A stretch of DNA of 64,000 nt from Homarus americanus (lineage: Eukaryota > Arthropoda > Malacostraca > Decapoda > Nephropidae). The notes beneath the pieces are model-generated. The model saw nothing but the letters and a program-made list of their open reading frames with translations, had not been told where the DNA came from and did not search any database. The stretch spans positions 3,984,848 through 4,048,847 of the forward strand of contig NW_024756914.1 of the NCBI RefSeq assembly GCF_018991925.1, written 5' to 3'. Position 1 is the stretch's first letter. Each line of letters opens with the position of its first letter. A program made the translations under genes and the position numbers. Of the stretch, positions 34,201-46,002 are shown in pieces.

Positions 34201-35115
34201 CAAGTCAATTATCAACATCTATAAACAAACAAGACAAACGTTAATACAAACAAACAAACAAAACAATGTAAACAAAAAGAAAACAACTTGCTCTCAGGTT
34301 ATAATTAGTCTTAGAGGGATATTGATAGGAAGGGTCAACTTATTGTGGGTGCAAACAATAAACCTGCCAACTAACCTCTCCCAAGCTGTCACAAACGTAA
34401 ACAAACCATTACGTCACGTTTAAGATCGGTTGTGATAGTTTGTGATATTCCGAGATTATTATGATATACTTGAATGTTATGTAATTTGATTATATACCAT
34501 GGTTATGTATATATTCTGTGACTATATACATGTACTGGGGTTATATGTATGTATATTTCTACTGTTTTTATATTGAGGTGTATATTAATTTATTTGATTA
34601 ACGTAAGTACAGAATTTATTTAGTATTGGGGGATTTATTTTAGGATGATTTATTTTAGGATGTATTAAAATTTTTATCTCTTTACTTACACACACACACA
34701 CACACACACACGAAGTTGATTTACTTAATGCAATGACAACACCAGCCTGGCTACCGTGTTCCTCCCAGCTGGTGTGTGTGTGTGTGTGTGTGTGGGTGTG
34801 TTAGAGTGATATATATATATGGATAAGGTATTAAAGGAATAAGCAATTAAGACATAGTAACTCAACAAAACACCTTTACTAACAACAACAATTACTACAA
34901 CAACAACAACTATTACTACAACAACAACTATTACTACATCAACAACTATTACCACTATTATATACTACCACCAACACACCGCCTCTCACAAAAGGTCAAA
35001 CGTCCATCCAAAACACACACACACATCAGGTCTTTAAGTTATTACCACGAAGACTTGCCATCCAGCTGTGTTTGTCAGTCATAACACTTCACTAGTCCAC
35101 TAACACTCGCTACTC
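34200..35115. other. Intergenic DNA
   Basis: (AAAC)n-like patch at 34245-34275, CA and TG runs at 34690-34711 and 34771-34800, an AAC/ATT trinucleotide patch at 34880-34960. No gene recognised. Confidence 0.5.
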
Positions 35116-35320
35116 TGAGGGAGGGGGAAGTGGGGGGGGGGGAGAGAGACAGGGGAGGAGGGAAGTTGAGGGGACGTGAAATTGAGGGGACAAAGGAGGT
35201 GGTGGGAAATAGGGAAGGGGAAATGGAGTGGGGAAAAAGGAAGGGGGTAAGGGAAGGGAGAGGGGAAGAGAGTAAAGGGAGGGGATGAGGAGAAAGGGAG
35301 ATGAAAGGAGGAGGCATCAC
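35115..35320. repeat. Purine-rich tract
   Basis: About 200 bp with plus strand almost only G and A (GGAGGGGGAAGTGGGG, GGGGAAATGGAG). Confidence 0.85.
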
Positions 35321-36510
35321 AGCATCATTATATCGAAAGATGGCCTGGTTGGTGGTCACCTTCGTCAGTAGCTGGTGATGATACTGAATACTGCATGAGG
35401 GTAACCGACCATCATCACCTGTTATACATGGAGAGTCACGACCTGGTGTAGGAGAAGGAGGAGGAGACTGTCGCCGTGTCTAGGAGGGTGGCACCAGTAC
35501 CTCACACCTCGTCTGTCATCTTGTCTTCCTCCCCCTCCTTCCTCCTACCCACCTTCTTTCTCCTCATTTTCTCGTAGACTAACAGCTTCCTCTCTCTGTC
35601 TCTCCCTCCTCTTACACCCTTCGTCATCTTCATCTCTTCTCTTATTCCCTCTGTTTCCTAGTATTCCTTCGTCATCTTTCCTATACTATGATCTCCCCAA
35701 GTTATTCTAATCTTTCTCTGCTTCCTTCCTTTTCTTATACCTCACCCACCTTCTTCTTTCCATTTTTCTCTTTTCAATTTCAATAAATAACATGTCTCTC
35801 ATTCTCTCATTTGCAGCCACATCAAACCCTCTCTCTCTCTCTTTCCCCTTTTCTCCCCTTCACCCCTCACCCTCACCCCTCGTCCTCACACAATATGGAT
35901 ACACATGGGTGCCTCTATCCACACCTCATCCCTCCTACACCATCCTCAACTCACTCACCTGACACAACAAGACGTACAACAGTATTTACAAACTCCTTAC
36001 GAGGTCTGAGCTTAACGACGCCCCCACTCTGATATGACATTCTTGTGAAAACACTTTACGAAATCGTTCGGTCTTTTACGATGAAGATATTTGAACATGT
36101 AGGACATAATACGGCTGTGTCGAGAATAAGTCGTAAGAAATATTGACTAAATGACAAAAATACATTCTTACATACCTTAACACCTTTCACGCCACCTCCC
36201 AACACCCTTAAGCTCCCCTAAAGGCATTCCAATACTATACATCACTGACCTAATACTATTTAAGTATTTCAACACTTCCACAGTACAGTCATCAGTTACC
36301 TTAATACCTCCTCAACACCACTCTGACACCTCCCTCTCACCCTTACCCCCTCCCCAACCCTCCACCCCCTCGGCCACCATGACTCAGGTGCCGCCGCCTC
36401 CGCCTTCCCTACAACAACAACAAACTGTGGAGCCGAGAGGGGGAACAGGGGCAGAGAGAGCCGCTACCTCCACGTGGGACGGAGGCTAAGTGGCCACTAA
36501 TAACCTCCCT
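35321..36510. other. Intergenic DNA
   Basis: C/T-rich 35515-35900. A short frame at 35811-36032 plus has no recognised family. No gene supported. Confidence 0.45.
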
Positions 36511-36514
36511 CACT

Positions 36515-36572
36515 AAACCTAACCTAACCTAACCAAATCTAACCTAATCCAACCTAGCCTAACCTAACCTGC
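36515..36572. repeat. (CCTAA)n-type pentamers
   Basis: Degenerate AACCT pentamers, telomere-like. Confidence 0.85.
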
Positions 36573-36934
36573 TAATAATATCACTGTAACCTGCCTCTAC
36601 ACCTGGTCTTCACTCATAAAATAAAAAAAATAAAATAATGTATAATAATTTCAGGTAATTATATAGACGATTTAAGAATGATAATAAACAAATAAATTAT
36701 ATCGATTCTTTTGACTCAATTATACAACTCGGATTAATAGGTTGTAATTTTGGTGTTTGTTTGAAGAAGTTAGTGACGAAGGGAATTAAGACGACCTGGT
36801 GGTTCCTAGACGTGTTCTGAATGGCTCATCTACACGTCTACTCACTTCCTTCCATTATTTTCTTCCGTTCTTTCTTTCTTCTCGTCACACTTACTTTACT
36901 CTTCCTTCTTTCACATTTTTCACCATCCAAAACA

Positions 36935-36937
<3 letters not shown>

Positions 36938-36977
<40 letters not shown>
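36938..36977. repeat. (GA)n microsatellite
   Basis: Perfect GA run of about 20 copies. Confidence 0.95.
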
Positions 36978-36980
<3 letters not shown>

Positions 36981-37080
36981 TCAACACCTACCGTACAGTA
37001 CTCAAGGGCACCTCCTTCCCCCCTTATTCCCCTCTTTTTTTATCCCCTACTCCTTCTCCCCCCTTTACTAACCCTTTTTA

Positions 37081-37180
37081 NNNNNNNNNNNNNNNNNNNN
37101 NNNNNNNNNNNNNNNNNNNNNNNNNNNNNNNNNNNNNNNNNNNNNNNNNNNNNNNNNNNNNNNNNNNNNNNNNNNNNNNN
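37081..37180. other. Assembly gap (100 N)
   Basis: Exactly 100 N, a conventional scaffold-gap length, so the true distance is unknown. It is bounded on the right by a 35-base G run and a GA run (37182-37238), which probably stopped sequencing or assembly. Confidence 0.99.
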
Positions 37181-37181
37181 A

Positions 37182-37217
<36 letters not shown>

Positions 37218-37238
37218 GAGAGAGAGAGAGAGAGAGCT
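37182..37238. repeat. G35 homopolymer and (GA)n
   Basis: 35 consecutive G followed by about 11 GA copies, directly against the gap. Confidence 0.97.
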
Positions 37239-38125
37239 GCTGTATTCCGATGTTTTTAATTAATTCTAAGGTGTACGGTGTATTATTATCAGGTGGTGGT
37301 GTGATCTCCAGGTACTTGTTTCAGGTGTTGTGTGGGTGCCTTCTGTTTTTTGTGTGTGTTGTATTGTATTGCTTCTGGTTGTGTTGTACTAGGGACAATA
37401 TCTAATTTTTTATTCTGTGTTAAGGCAGATCATTTTTTGTCCAGCTTTTGTTACAGTTTTGATGAACTTTTGATATGTATAATAATTTTGTCCAAATTTT
37501 GAAATATTTGTGACTTAACCTTTAGAATACTTTTATTTTTATTTTTAGAAAGTTTGACTAATTAAAAAACAACCCTGACGAACTTTAGGACTTTTCAACC
37601 ATTCCCTGCCCTCAACTCCCCCGTTCCTGGTTTCTCTCCCTTCCCTCGTCTTCCCTCCTTCCTCACCTCTCCACCCCTTTCCCCCTCTCCCTCATCCTCT
37701 CGCCCTCTTCCTCATTCCTCTCCCCACGTTTTCCCATCGTCTTCCTCATCCGCCCTCCTCTTCTCCCCACCCTCCCTCTCCCTTATCCCTCTCCTCTTCC
37801 CCTTTCTCACCCACCCCTCTCCAGTGCCTTCCCCTTCCACCTCTCCCCCTCCTCCCTTTACCACCCTTCCCTCTCTCCTCTTTACCACCCTTCCTCCCTT
37901 TCCCCTTTTCTTCCTTTCTCTATCCCCTATCATTACCCCCCAGACAACAATCTAGTTATCTCTAACTCAACCTAACCTAACCTAACCTAACCTAACCGTC
38001 TCTCTCCGTCTTTCTCAGGTTAGTATCGCCTGTGTACTGCTCCTCCCATTGGCGAACGAACGTCTGAAGGTAATCACACCAACCCACTAATTACATTCCT
38101 GGATGATTGCCTTGTTAACTCATGT
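37239..38125. other. Intergenic DNA
   Basis: CT-rich tract 37610-37935 (purine on the minus strand) and CCTAA pentamers at 37965-37998. No gene recognised. Confidence 0.5.
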
Positions 38126-38129
38126 TACA

Positions 38130-39150
38130 TATTGTTGTTAGCATCTCGTTATTGCAACCCTTTGGAGCTTGTTATTGAGGATCTGTGAAAGTTCTATTAT
38201 TGCAGATTTCTGTTAGTTGTAGTGTGGGTATGATCAATTGTGCTATTGCTGTATTGATCAATGTGTGTTTATTGTAGTATTTATTAATGCGGTTATTGCA
38301 GTCTTGAGTATCGTTATTACAGTAATTATCAAAGTCCTGTTATTGTAGTTCTCATCGGAGTTCTTTGGTTGCGGAATCATTAAATCATTTTATTGCAATA
38401 CTTGTCACTATCTCGTTATTGCGACACTCATCAGGTCCTATATGACAATTTTCATTTGTCTCGCTATTATATCACCCATCTCGTTATTGTCAATATTTTG
38501 TAAGTTTTCGTTATTGCAATAAAGATATTTTAGTGGAGCATCCAATTAAATCTGTGTATCTGTATTTTTTTCATTGCAATATTAATTAATGTTTTTGCAT
38601 TCCTAAGTTTGTTATTGCATTCCTAAGCTTCTGTTATTGCATTCAGGGCCTGTCTTTTATTAATAGTCACCATTTCATTATTTGCAATATTTATTAAAGT
38701 TTAGGTCATAGAATAGTCGTGTCTGTTAGTGCAATATATATACGTGAATGTTTTTGTTTTGTAACATGTACCATTTATTGTTGTAATATATAACAAAATC
38801 TCCACACTGTTATTGCAGTGTTAAATAACGTATTAATACATAAACACTAACTCTTTTGTTTTTTTATTTGTTAGTCAATGTGTTATTCATCTGTTATTGT
38901 AATCATCTATCATTCTTCATTATTGATTTTACCTATAGAATTTTGGTTATTGCATCTTCTTATCAAGATTCATCGTTATTGACTTCACCCATGAATTTTT
39001 GTTATTGCAACCCAATTATCAAACTCTCTGTTATTCTTGTTGTTGATTGCACCCATGTTGTTCGTGTAATCCTCTATCAAACTTCGTTATTGATTTCACC
39101 CATAGAATTTTCGTTATTGCAAACCACTTATCAAACACTCTCGTTATTGC
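38130..39150. repeat. Old degenerate array with GTTATTGCAAT cores
   Basis: About 1 kb in which (C/T)GTTATTGCA recurs every 25-60 bp, often followed by AT(C/T)(A/T)TCAA and CTC. Examples lie near 38150, 38393, 38413, 38510, 39000 and 39112. It looks like a heavily decayed satellite. The 100-residue plus frame at 38856-39158 is a by-product. Confidence 0.6.
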
Positions 39151-39324
39151 AACCATGAAAATAAATTCTCAAATATGCAACACTCCTTGCAACATAGTTC
39201 CCCTGGGATGGAAAGGGTAATATCGGGAGCAATTGTACGATTAATAACGGTGATGTCACGGGGAGTTATTGTTAGCATTGGTGGGATTGTTTTGTCGATA
39301 TGATTCTTACTTAGTGTTGGGTTT

Positions 39325-39475
39325 GATGAGGTTAGGTTAGGTTGGGGTTTGCTTTGGTTAGGTTGGGTTTGCTGAGGTTAGGTTGGGTTGATTTGGTAGG
39401 TTGGGTTGGCTTGGTTTGGTTTGGTTAGGTTAGGTTAGGTTAGGTTGGGTTGGGTTTGGTTTAGGTTAGCTTAAG
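39325..39475. repeat. GGTTA/GGTTG telomere-like tract
   Basis: GGTTA and GGTTG pentamers with GGTTTGCT(G/T) variants. A shorter complementary CCTAA stretch lies at 39660-39704. Confidence 0.88.
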
Positions 39476-39879
39476 CTTTATTGGTCTTAGTTTACTGCTG
39501 TTGCCTGTCTCTAAGTGGCACATGTCTTTGGAGTTCCGTAACAGCGTCATTTTAAGCATTTTAGGTATTTCCTTTATTCTCTTTCTCCCTCCTCTTCTCT
39601 CCATTTTCCCATTCTCCTCCTGTTCCTCCCTCTCAGCCTCTCTTCCTTCTTCCCATCAGATCTACCCAACCCTAACTCTAACCAAACCTAACCCAACCTA
39701 ACCATCCCCAGGTAGCGTTAGGTGGTTAATCTCAGGTGAAATTAGTTGAGGACAATCTCAGGTGATTATTATTATTATTATTATTTAGTAGAGAAGAGAA
39801 GAACACAGTAAATAAGTGAAATTGAATCAAGAGTTGTTGTTTTACTAGAGGTGGAATAAGAGACGAGGTGATGACGGTA

Positions 39880-41075
39880 GGAGGATGATTGTGGAGGTGG
39901 GTAGTGATTGATGGTGGGAACAGTGGTAGTGATGGTAGGAGGAGATGATGGTAGGAGGTGATGATGGTAGGAGGTGATGATGGTAGGAGGTGATGATGGT
40001 AGTGATGATGGTAGGAGGTGATGATGGTAGTGATGATGGTAGGAGGTGATGATGGTAGTGATGATGTAGGAGGTGATGATGGTAGGAGGTGATGATGGTA
40101 GGAGGTGATGATGGTAGTGATGATGGTGGGGTGATGATGGTAGTGATGTGTGGGAGTGTTGGTGATGGTGGTGGTGATGATGGTAGGAGGTGATGATGGT
40201 AGGAGGTGATGATGGTAGGTAAGATGATGGTAGTGATGATGGTAGGAGGTGATGATGGTAGGAGGGATGATGGTAGTGATGATGGTAGGAGGTGATGATG
40301 GTAGTGATGATGGTAGGAGGTGATGATGGTAGTGATGATGGTGGAGGTGGTGGTGAGTGATGGTGGGGAGGTGATGGTGGTGATGATGGTAGGGAGGTGA
40401 TGATGGTGGTGGTGGTGGGGTGATGGGGTGGTGATGGTGGTGGGGTGGAGGTGGGGTAGTAATGATGGTAGGAGGTGATGATGGTAGGAGGTGATGATGG
40501 TAGGATGATGGTAGGAGGTGATGATGGTAGGATGATGGTAGGAGGTGATGATGGTAGTAATGATGGTAGGAGGTGACAGTGGTAGTGATGATGGTAGGAG
40601 GTGATGATGGCAGTGATGATGGTAGGAGGTGATGATGGTAGTGATGATGGTAGGAGGTGAGGTGACGGTGGTGATGGTAAGTGAGGTAGGTAGTGGTAGT
40701 GATGATGGGAGGAGGGAGGTGGATTGATGATGGTAGAGACGAGGTGATGATGGTAGGAGGTGATGATGGTAGTGATGATGAGGAGATGATGATGGTAGTG
40801 ATGATGGTGGTGATGATGGAGGTGATGGTGGTGGGGAGGTGGGGTGGACGGTGGTGATGGTAAGTGGGGCTGGTGGTGATGGTAGTGATGGTAGGGGTGA
40901 GGTGGATGGTGATGATGGTAGAGACAGTGATGATGGTAGGAGGTGAGGTGGATAGTGGTGATGGTAAGTATGAGGCAGGTAGTGATGGTGAGTGATGATG
41001 GTAGGAGGTGAGGTGGATAGTGGTGGTAGTAAGTGAGGCAGGCAATAATGGTAGTGATGATGTGGTAGGAGTGCA
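39880..41075. repeat. 1.2-kb GATGATGGTAGGAGGT / GATGGTAGT array
   Basis: Degenerate units of 9-15 bp (GATGATGGT with AGGAGGT or AGT extensions). The 462-residue minus-strand frame (39732-41120) of Ser/Pro/His/Ile/Thr is entirely a product of this array and is rejected as a gene. Confidence 0.95.
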
Positions 41076-41079
41076 GGCT

Positions 41080-43015
41080 GTTTGGTGATGGTGGGCTACA
41101 CCCAGAACCGTGCTCCTCAAATCACTACCAAGGCTGGCTCTTTACACACAGCATTCAACAGCTCTCTGAAACAGTCGAGGACAACACTTCTCTCAGCCTC
41201 ATCCCATCAGCTCACCTCTCAGATAACTCTCCAAGCTGCAACCTCCACAAGGACACTGCTACACACACACACACACACACACACACGTTCACCCAAAGCA
41301 ACCCATCCACCAGCAGCCTCTACGCCCTTAATGACAACAGTAAGTGATTCTCCTGGAGCCACGCAAGCTTGGCTCATCCTCCTGTGTGATAATGGCTCCT
41401 TCATCATCCACAACAAGAGATAAGAACCTATTTTTATAAGTCTTTTAAGCCATCAGTAATTAATATATGGAAGAAATGTGTCAACAAAAACAAACGAGAA
41501 ACAAGACCCGTGACAACAACCAGATTGGTGATAAGGTTACTGAGGGAGACGCTACCATAACACGACCCTCCAGGACAACCATTTATTTTTGAGGCTCGAC
41601 TGATCCCCCTCACCCACACCACTATCATGAACCCATTAATTCTCCCTGAGACAGAGGACTATAAAGCAAGCATGTCTAATACACTTGGTCCTGAAGGCTA
41701 CAACTTAAAAATAAAATATAACAACCCGAATTATTTTTGGTCTTGTTGTTGAATGTTTCCTGACCGAGCTAATCAAATTCGTCAGTGTTTGTCTGGTGGA
41801 TGTTATTCAAGAGACAATAGGGTCCTTCCTCTCCCGTGTGGCCCTTCTCCTTCCCTTTATCACGTGTTGTTACGGTAGCGACTCACAGCTGGTCTTTACA
41901 CAATATTTAATTAACTCGGGTGAAGGTGTAATAGGGTGATATTGTCAATGCCCCCCTCTGTTACCTTGTGGTTGTATGATTCTCAATATGGTGTCGAGTG
42001 AGCTCAAAAACTCTCTCTGGGGAACTGTCTCCTACCAACTACCACATCGTCGTCCAGATCGGAGTTATTTTACCTGGGGTTCAGTCACGACCAGCTATCA
42101 ACAGATCGTGCTCTGTTCATATTAGAAAAATCCACCAGCCTCTCCCTGAACAACACACAGTGGAGGCGAACTACACGCTCTCAGTCACACCCCGAGGTTT
42201 GGGACACACGCACGACGGCTTATCACCTGCAACAAGCTAACTTTCTCGGCATCTGTGAGCATAAATCATCAACTGTACTCAGGAAGCCAATCAATGGGAG
42301 CCACACTTAGCCCCTCACAACACCACAAGAGTAAGCATTGATGTGTTAGTGCAGTAATCCACCATAACATCAACACGATGTTCTCATGACTGCCGTACTC
42401 AATAGACCAAAGTACATGTTGACCCCAGTAGCTGTTGACGCTTGACTCGGGCAGAAGTGAACATTTGGACGGCTGGTGTAGTCCTCAAGGCGGTACAAAA
42501 TGTCGTGTTTTCCCTTATCTTTCCGTAAATAAACCCACATTAAACACGTTACCTACACTGGTGTTTGCCTGGAGTTTGTGGGTTGAGAGGCGACCCACCA
42601 ATAATCATAATGACCCTATGAAGTGATTGTCCTTCACGTGTAAATAACCTTAACATATTTCAGGATAATAAACCATAACTTGATCTTCCTTCTCTCTCCT
42701 GTTGACTCACAAGAGACGAATCGCGATGGAGTTTTACTGTCGACACGAAACTTGGTGCCTCGTAGTTTTAAGTTAATGTTTTATATTTATTCCTGTATAT
42801 ATATTTTAATAATTCCGTAACTACAATATTTCAAAAGACAAATACCACATTGAGAGCATCGATACCTGTGACCTTTGATGATAACTGGAGGTAAACGAGC
42901 GGCTATAGTCAACAAGAGACCATATACTACACACACACACACGCTGGGAAAGGGTCGAGGAACTGCCTTGGGGGAGATGAAGACGCCTCGTAGGTCGTGT
43001 TGGGAGGGCGGGAGG
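41080..43015. other. Mostly unique DNA, no gene recognised
   Basis: Short CA run at 41261-41285. Balanced-composition open stretches occur (41082-41423 and 41998-42240, plus). A GTAAGT follows an open stretch ending near 41340. None matches a family I recognise and none has a complete exon structure I can defend. Confidence 0.4.
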
Positions 43016-43017
43016 GC

Positions 43018-43135
43018 CATCACCACCACCATCTTCCTCACCACCACCATCACTACCACCACCACCATCATCACCATCACCACCACCACCACCAACCACC
43101 ACCACCATCATCACCACCACCACCACCACCACCAT
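43018..43135. repeat. (CAC/CAT)n trinucleotide array
   Basis: CACCACCATCAC-type triplets. His-rich plus-strand and Val/Met-rich minus-strand frames are artefacts. Confidence 0.93.
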
Positions 43136-43227
43136 CCTCACAGGTGTTGTGGGGAGTGGAAGAGCATCACAAGTCAGGTACATTTGGTTGTTTATTACTT
43201 TTCTACGAGATAAAAGTTGCAGCACCA

Positions 43228-43325
43228 CGCCAACCTCCACCACTACCACCACCTCCACGTCTACCACTACCACCACCTCCACGTCTACCACTACCACCAC
43301 CTCCACGTCTACCACTACCACCTCC
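43228..43325. repeat. 24-bp minisatellite (CCACTACCACCACCTCCACG)
   Basis: Four nearly exact 24-bp units. Adjacent ACCACCA-rich DNA continues to 43390. Confidence 0.93.
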
Positions 43326-43329
43326 CGTC

Positions 43330-43795
43330 TGCTATCTCCACCACTACCACAACCTCCACCATTATCACCACCACTCCCACCATCATCATCAGCAACCTTG
43401 GTGAAGACGCGCATTGCAGGTTGCTCGGTTTTATTGACAGGTGAGGGCATGGGTGATGAAGGTACTATAACGTGGCGTCCTTAAGAGCGACAACCACACT
43501 CTCTGATACAGCCTCCTCACCTCTCTGGCCTCTTGGGTTGGTGTGCTCTTGTGGCCCCGGACGGTGCAGGGTGTTGCATCGTCTCTGAACAGTTGTTAGT
43601 GTAATAACGTCAATATGGAGACAGTGCAAGGTGTGTGTGTGTGTGTGCGTGTGTGTGTGTGTGTGTGCGTGTGTGTGTGTGTGGACCATGGTGGGTAGTG
43701 AACATTACACAAGGTTCAACTATACACTAACTTGTCGGGTTATTATCAAGTTATATGAGCGTAATAAATTAGTTCGCTTTAGGTTTTGGGTTATC
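43330..43795. other. Intergenic DNA with TG/CG-interrupted repeat
   Basis: TG run with GTGCG interruptions at 43631-43682. No gene recognised. Confidence 0.45.
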
Positions 43796-43898
43796 CAGTA
43801 AAACCTCCATTTAACGGACACCAATCTAGGGATATAGTCGTTATATGGAGGGTTCATATATAATCTCCAGTGTAGTCCGCTATTTAGAGGTATCGCTG
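43796..43898. mobile_element. Short pogo/Tigger-like MITE
   Basis: The left end CAGTAAAACCTCCATTTAAC (with CGGAC following) matches the reverse complement of the right end, CAGCGATACCTCTAAATAGC (with GGAC following): about 18 of 24 positions agree. CAGT..ACCTC..CGGA ends are typical of pogo/Tigger (Tc1-mariner superfamily) elements. The roughly 55-bp interior has no coding potential and includes an ATATGGAGGGTT inner repeat. The right side is followed by TA, but the left TA is two bases away, so the TA target duplication is imperfect. Confidence 0.45.
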
Positions 43899-44148
43899 TA
43901 TTAAGGTATTATAGATAAGGAAGAGCATGAGGCTGGTTAACAAACTATATAGGAAAATGACAGACTAACTATGAAAATGACGAGAAAATGATAAACGAAG
44001 CGAAAATGACGAGAAAATGATAAACGAAGCGAAAATGACGAGAAAATGAGGAAGGGAGCTTACTAATATCACCATCTTCAAGTTATATAGTTGTTGGAGA
44101 CATAAATCACGATGTGTCACTGGTGTGTGCGCGCGTGTGTGTGTGTGC

Positions 44149-44182
<34 letters not shown>

Positions 44183-45124
44183 CTTGCATCTCTTGGCTCC
44201 TACCACCACCACCACCACTTGAGAATACAGTTCCTCTTTAATTTTGTCGACATTAATCAGAGCTTTGTCATATCTTTTTCCCCCTCGAGAAGGACTTACG
44301 CAAATTATTGAATCGACGTTGCGGTTTTAAAAGATCTCTCTCACGTGTACAGCAGAACCAACCCCATAATGGTAGATATTTAGTGTTGATGGTAAGGATG
44401 ATGTAGAATATAATGATGTGATATAAGAGTTTTAAAAATATCATTCGTACCTTAGTGATTAGTTGGTCTCTCGTTGTGTGTACAGGTAGGAGAGGCTGTA
44501 TAAGTAGGCTAGACAACCCCAGAGTGTAAAGGTTATTTTGACAATCAACCTGACCGTGTAATGTTAATGTTTACAAGAGATGTTTACTGTTAATAAGACG
44601 TTAATTAAAGGTTAAATATCAATACACTAACATAACACAGGTGATCTCAGGTGATATTAATTACCTTCTGGGGTAATTTGTGTAGCATACATCATTCACC
44701 TGTCAGTGTTTATACTCGTCCCCTCCCCTCACCCCCTCACCTGTCGCACACCTAATTTGACTTTGTGGAATTAATTAAGGACGATGGAAGGTAACGTATT
44801 TATTTCTGTCTCCGAGGTTCAGTTATGTGTGGGTTTTTAGATGCAGGTAATTAGTTGTTGGATGATGTTGCCGTTTACTGTAAAACAAAAATGTATATGT
44901 GACATCGGAAAGTTATTAATTTTTATCCGACACACCTGACATGACATAACTCACCTGACACGACATAACACACCTGACACGACACAACACACCTGGCATA
45001 ACACACCTGGCATAACACACTTAACACACCTGTCACATAGTAAGCAAAATATAGTTGCCGAAAATATATAAACATTTAATATACTTTCTGTGTATGTTCG
45101 TGAGGGTGTGGGGGAGGGGATCTA
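43899..45124. other. Intergenic DNA
   Basis: A 27-bp GCGAAAATGACGAGAAAATG array (three units) at 43970-44050, TG/CG repeats at 44125-44181, and a CACCTGACACGACATAACA array at 44929-45025. No gene recognised. Confidence 0.5.
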
Positions 45125-45570
45125 ACTGCCACGGTGCCACGCCCTATATCACTGCTGTAGTTCACTGCCACGTACTGTATCACTGCTGTAGTTCACTGCC
45201 ACGTACTGTATCACTGCTGTAGTTCACTGCCACGCCCTGTACCACTGCTGTAGTTCACTGCCACGTACTGTATCACTGCTGTAGTTCACTGCCACGCACT
45301 GTATCACTGCTGTAGTTCACTGCCACGTACTGTATCACTGCTGTAGTTCACTGCCACGCCCTGCATCTCTGCTGTAGTTCACTGCCACGCCCTGCATCAC
45401 TGCTGTAGTTCACTGCCACGTACTGTATCACTGCTGTAGTTCACTGCCACGTACTGTATCACTGCTGTAGTTCACTGCCACGTACTGTATCACTGCTGTA
45501 GTTCACTGCCACGCCCTGCATCACTGCTGTAGTTCACTGCCACGCCTTGTATCACTGCTGTATTTCACTC
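45125..45570. repeat. 31-bp satellite (CACTGCCACG..CACTGCTGTAGTT)
   Basis: About 14 copies of a 31-bp unit containing CACTGCTGTAGTT and CACTGCCACG(T/C)(A/C)CTG. The variants CGTACTGTAT and CGCCCTGCAT alternate in blocks, indicating homogenisation by unequal exchange. Confidence 0.96.
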
Positions 45571-46000
45571 TTCAGTCCCACTCATGTTATAAATTCCCCC
45601 AAAAAACTATTATTAATAAGACCATAGATGTTTATTCAATGTCTCTATGGAAAATCAGAGAGAAAATGTTTGATTCGTGGACAAGTAAAAACGTCATTAG
45701 AGAGAAACCAGTAAATAGATGAATAAACACATGAAGAACAGCAGTAAAGGAATAAATTAGTTCTTAAATAAACTAGATAAATATATAATGATGAAAAACC
45801 AGCCAAGAATCATTAATTAACACGTATATATGAGGCAGTTACCCACACAAGACATTTCTTTCACTAATCCACATGATAATCCCGGATTATTGTCTCTAAA
45901 TCCTTTTGAAACCGAGTTATATTGTTACATTATTAGAGAAAACTGCAACTCGGGGTAAACTAAAGAAATTTGAGTGTAGACGTAACATTAGAGACCGACT
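45571..46000. other. AT-rich intergenic DNA
   Basis: No feature recognised. A plus-strand frame enters the following array. Confidence 0.5.
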
Positions 46001-46002
46001 TC

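Noticed and set aside
36821..37405. 194-residue frame spanning the gap
   Set aside because: It crosses 100 N and a poly-G run, so the frame is meaningless.
39732..41120. 462-residue minus-strand open frame
   Set aside because: Composition is Ser/Pro/His/Ile/Thr dictated by GATGATGGT repeats. There is no domain, and all frames are long there.
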